Shown here in pieces: positions 5,575 to 6,475 of a stretch of 6,475 nucleotides of DNA. Source of the DNA: Deltaproteobacteria bacterium (GTDB taxonomy: Bacteria; Desulfobacterota; DSM-4660; Desulfatiglandales; HGW-15); the NCBI GenBank assembly GCA_019308525.1, contig JAFDIC010000236.1, positions 1 to 6,475 of the forward strand. Reading direction: 5' to 3'. How positions within the stretch are numbered: the stretch's first letter is position 1; the number at the start of each line of letters is the position of its first letter. The notes under the pieces were generated by a model, which did not search any database, was not told the DNA's origin, and saw only the letters and a program-made list of their open reading frames with translations. The position numbers and the translations under genes were made by a program.

Positions 5575-6475
5575 TCATGTTGAAGTTCCAGTGCCGTACA
5601 AGAGATCATGGCCCACAGGAGACCTGGGTCCCTGGCTCCCCTTCCTACCGAAATACACCGTCAGGAAATCCCTCCCCTCCCTGTCGGTCCCCCCAGTAAG
5701 ATGGCCGAACTTGTGATTTTTGACGGGTTCATAGACTGCATCAAATGACCTGGGTGGAATATCATAATGCAGGCACATTCTGAGCAAAATTGGGTACAAT
5801 TCACCCAGACGGAGGTTGGCCCTGTACAGATTTACGTCGAACGATCTCCGCGGGTTAGCCTCCTCGGTAGCCTCGAAATAAAGCAATGCCTCTGAGCCAA
5901 CCCTGCTTGAAACAAGCTCCAGCACATCCCCCACAAGGCAAAAGGTCCGTGCCCGGACACCCCCGGGAACAATCCTGGCAATCCTCCTGGACATGTCCTT
6001 AAGCGATAATCTGGGGAAACACGTGTACTTTGCCCTTGTTTTGTTTGAGCTGTCTGCGGCATCCCATTTGAACCCTTCGTGGATTGCAACCGGCTCCGGC
6101 GCGGACGGCTCTCTTCTGATCGCCTTGACTATCCTGTCTCCGAACTCCAGGTAAGAATTGTAGATGCCGCCCTTGTGGTTCTTTTCAAAGCCAAACAGGA
6201 CGATGTTCGATTCAGGCAATAGCTCCTCAAAGGTATCGAGGAAATCCCCGGGCATGCCTATCTCTTTACAGATGTCCAGTATCCTGCCCTGTGTATCCCC
6301 TCCCAGGGAACTCCTCTTGAAACCAAGCAGTAGCCGGTCCGAGAGCAAAGTCCCACTGAACATCTTGAAAGAACGCTCGACACCGACCTGCACACCCAGG
6401 CCCGACACAAGGCGGAAGAGGAGGCCCGCCCTTTCATCCCTTTCCTCCACCCCGGAGAAACTGTGCTCCCTCCAG
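5575..6475 (-). CDS. Partial PT-barrel protein (aromatic/ABBA prenyltransferase-like), 5' end cut off, 3' end possibly frameshifted
   Basis: The frame is open to the right edge (eight more codons before a GTG at 6450), so the true start is probably outside the window. Counting from that GTG, five strand pairs are predicted: 28-34/37-45, 82-89/95-104 (NIVLFGFE, IYNSYLEF), 121-129/139-146 (VAIHEGFKW, AKYTCFPR), 187-194/202-209 (EALLYFEA, RSFDVNLY) and 246-253/260-268 (KFGHLTGG, RDFLTVYFG). The segment DVNLY...LYPILLRMCLHYDIP resembles, from memory, the VNLY...L...LGLHVP region of NphB, and the last hairpin also lines up. A prenyltransferase of the ABBA fold, acting on an aromatic acceptor in the cytoplasm, is therefore the leading guess. 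The annotated end (LLYGTGTST) looks unnatural; another frame continues to 5552. The 39-codon ORF follows downstream. Confidence 0.75.
   Translation of the reverse strand, partial: WREHSFSGVEERDERAGLLFRLVSGLGVQVGVERSFKMFSGTLLSDRLLLGFKRSSLGGDTQGRILDICKEIGMPGDFLDTFEELLPESNIVLFGFEKNHKGGIYNSYLEFGDRIVKAIRREPSAPEPVAIHEGFKWDAADSSNKTRAKYTCFPRLSLKDMSRRIARIVPGGVRARTFCLVGDVLELVSSRVGSEALLYFEATEEANPRRSFDVNLYRANLRLGELYPILLRMCLHYDIPPRSFDAVYEPVKNHKFGHLTGGTDREGRDFLTVYFGRKGSQGPRSPVGHDLLYGTGTST

Noticed and set aside
1..6475. CRISPR arrays, tRNA or rRNA genes, insertion sequences
   Set aside because: No regularly spaced repeats, cloverleaf-like sequences, transposase motifs or terminal inverted repeats were seen on either strand.

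Overview
The window is a one-directional gene block on the minus strand, so it reads from the right edge to the left. Base composition is moderately G+C-rich. Arginine is often written AGG/AGA, Shine-Dalgarno sites are clear, and GTG or TTG starts appear. Paired DUF3467 and DUF2299-like genes sit beside GAF-HlyD and M50-HlyD type adaptors. Together these suggest a Gram-negative bacterium, perhaps a Desulfobacterota/deltaproteobacterial lineage. That assignment is inference; no marker gene is present.

Right half (6475 to 3432), which looks biosynthetic: a truncated gene (5575-6475) and a second gene (4521-5393) each show five predicted beta-hairpins separated by helices. This is the pattern of the ten-stranded ABBA prenyltransferase (PT) barrel. 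Between them lies a short 39-codon frame (5386-5505) with a good ribosome binding site and a Cys/Pro/Gly-rich C-terminal half; its stop overlaps the start of the second barrel-like gene. A class I SAM-dependent O-methyltransferase of the acetylserotonin/hydroxyneurosporene type (3432-4514) follows only 6 nt after the second barrel-like gene.

Left half (3431 to 1), which looks like export and membrane functions: a 188-nt gap holds a candidate sigma-70 promoter and a perfect 9-bp inverted repeat just downstream of it. Then come a DUF3467 gene (2887-3243), a DUF2299-like gene (2201-2716), and a large protein with two GAF-like regions, one membrane segment and a HlyD-type periplasmic adaptor (180-2126). 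Last is the first 43 codons of a protein whose N-terminus resembles the PqqD-like start of M50-peptidase/HlyD fusion proteins (1-130).

Working model (inference): this is part of an undescribed natural-product locus. Prenyltransferase-like and methyltransferase enzymes would act on a small molecule or on a short peptide, and the GAF-HlyD and M50-HlyD pair would handle envelope export. The central uncertainties are whether the barrel proteins really prenylate anything, whether the 39-codon frame is translated, and whether the left and right halves belong to one system.
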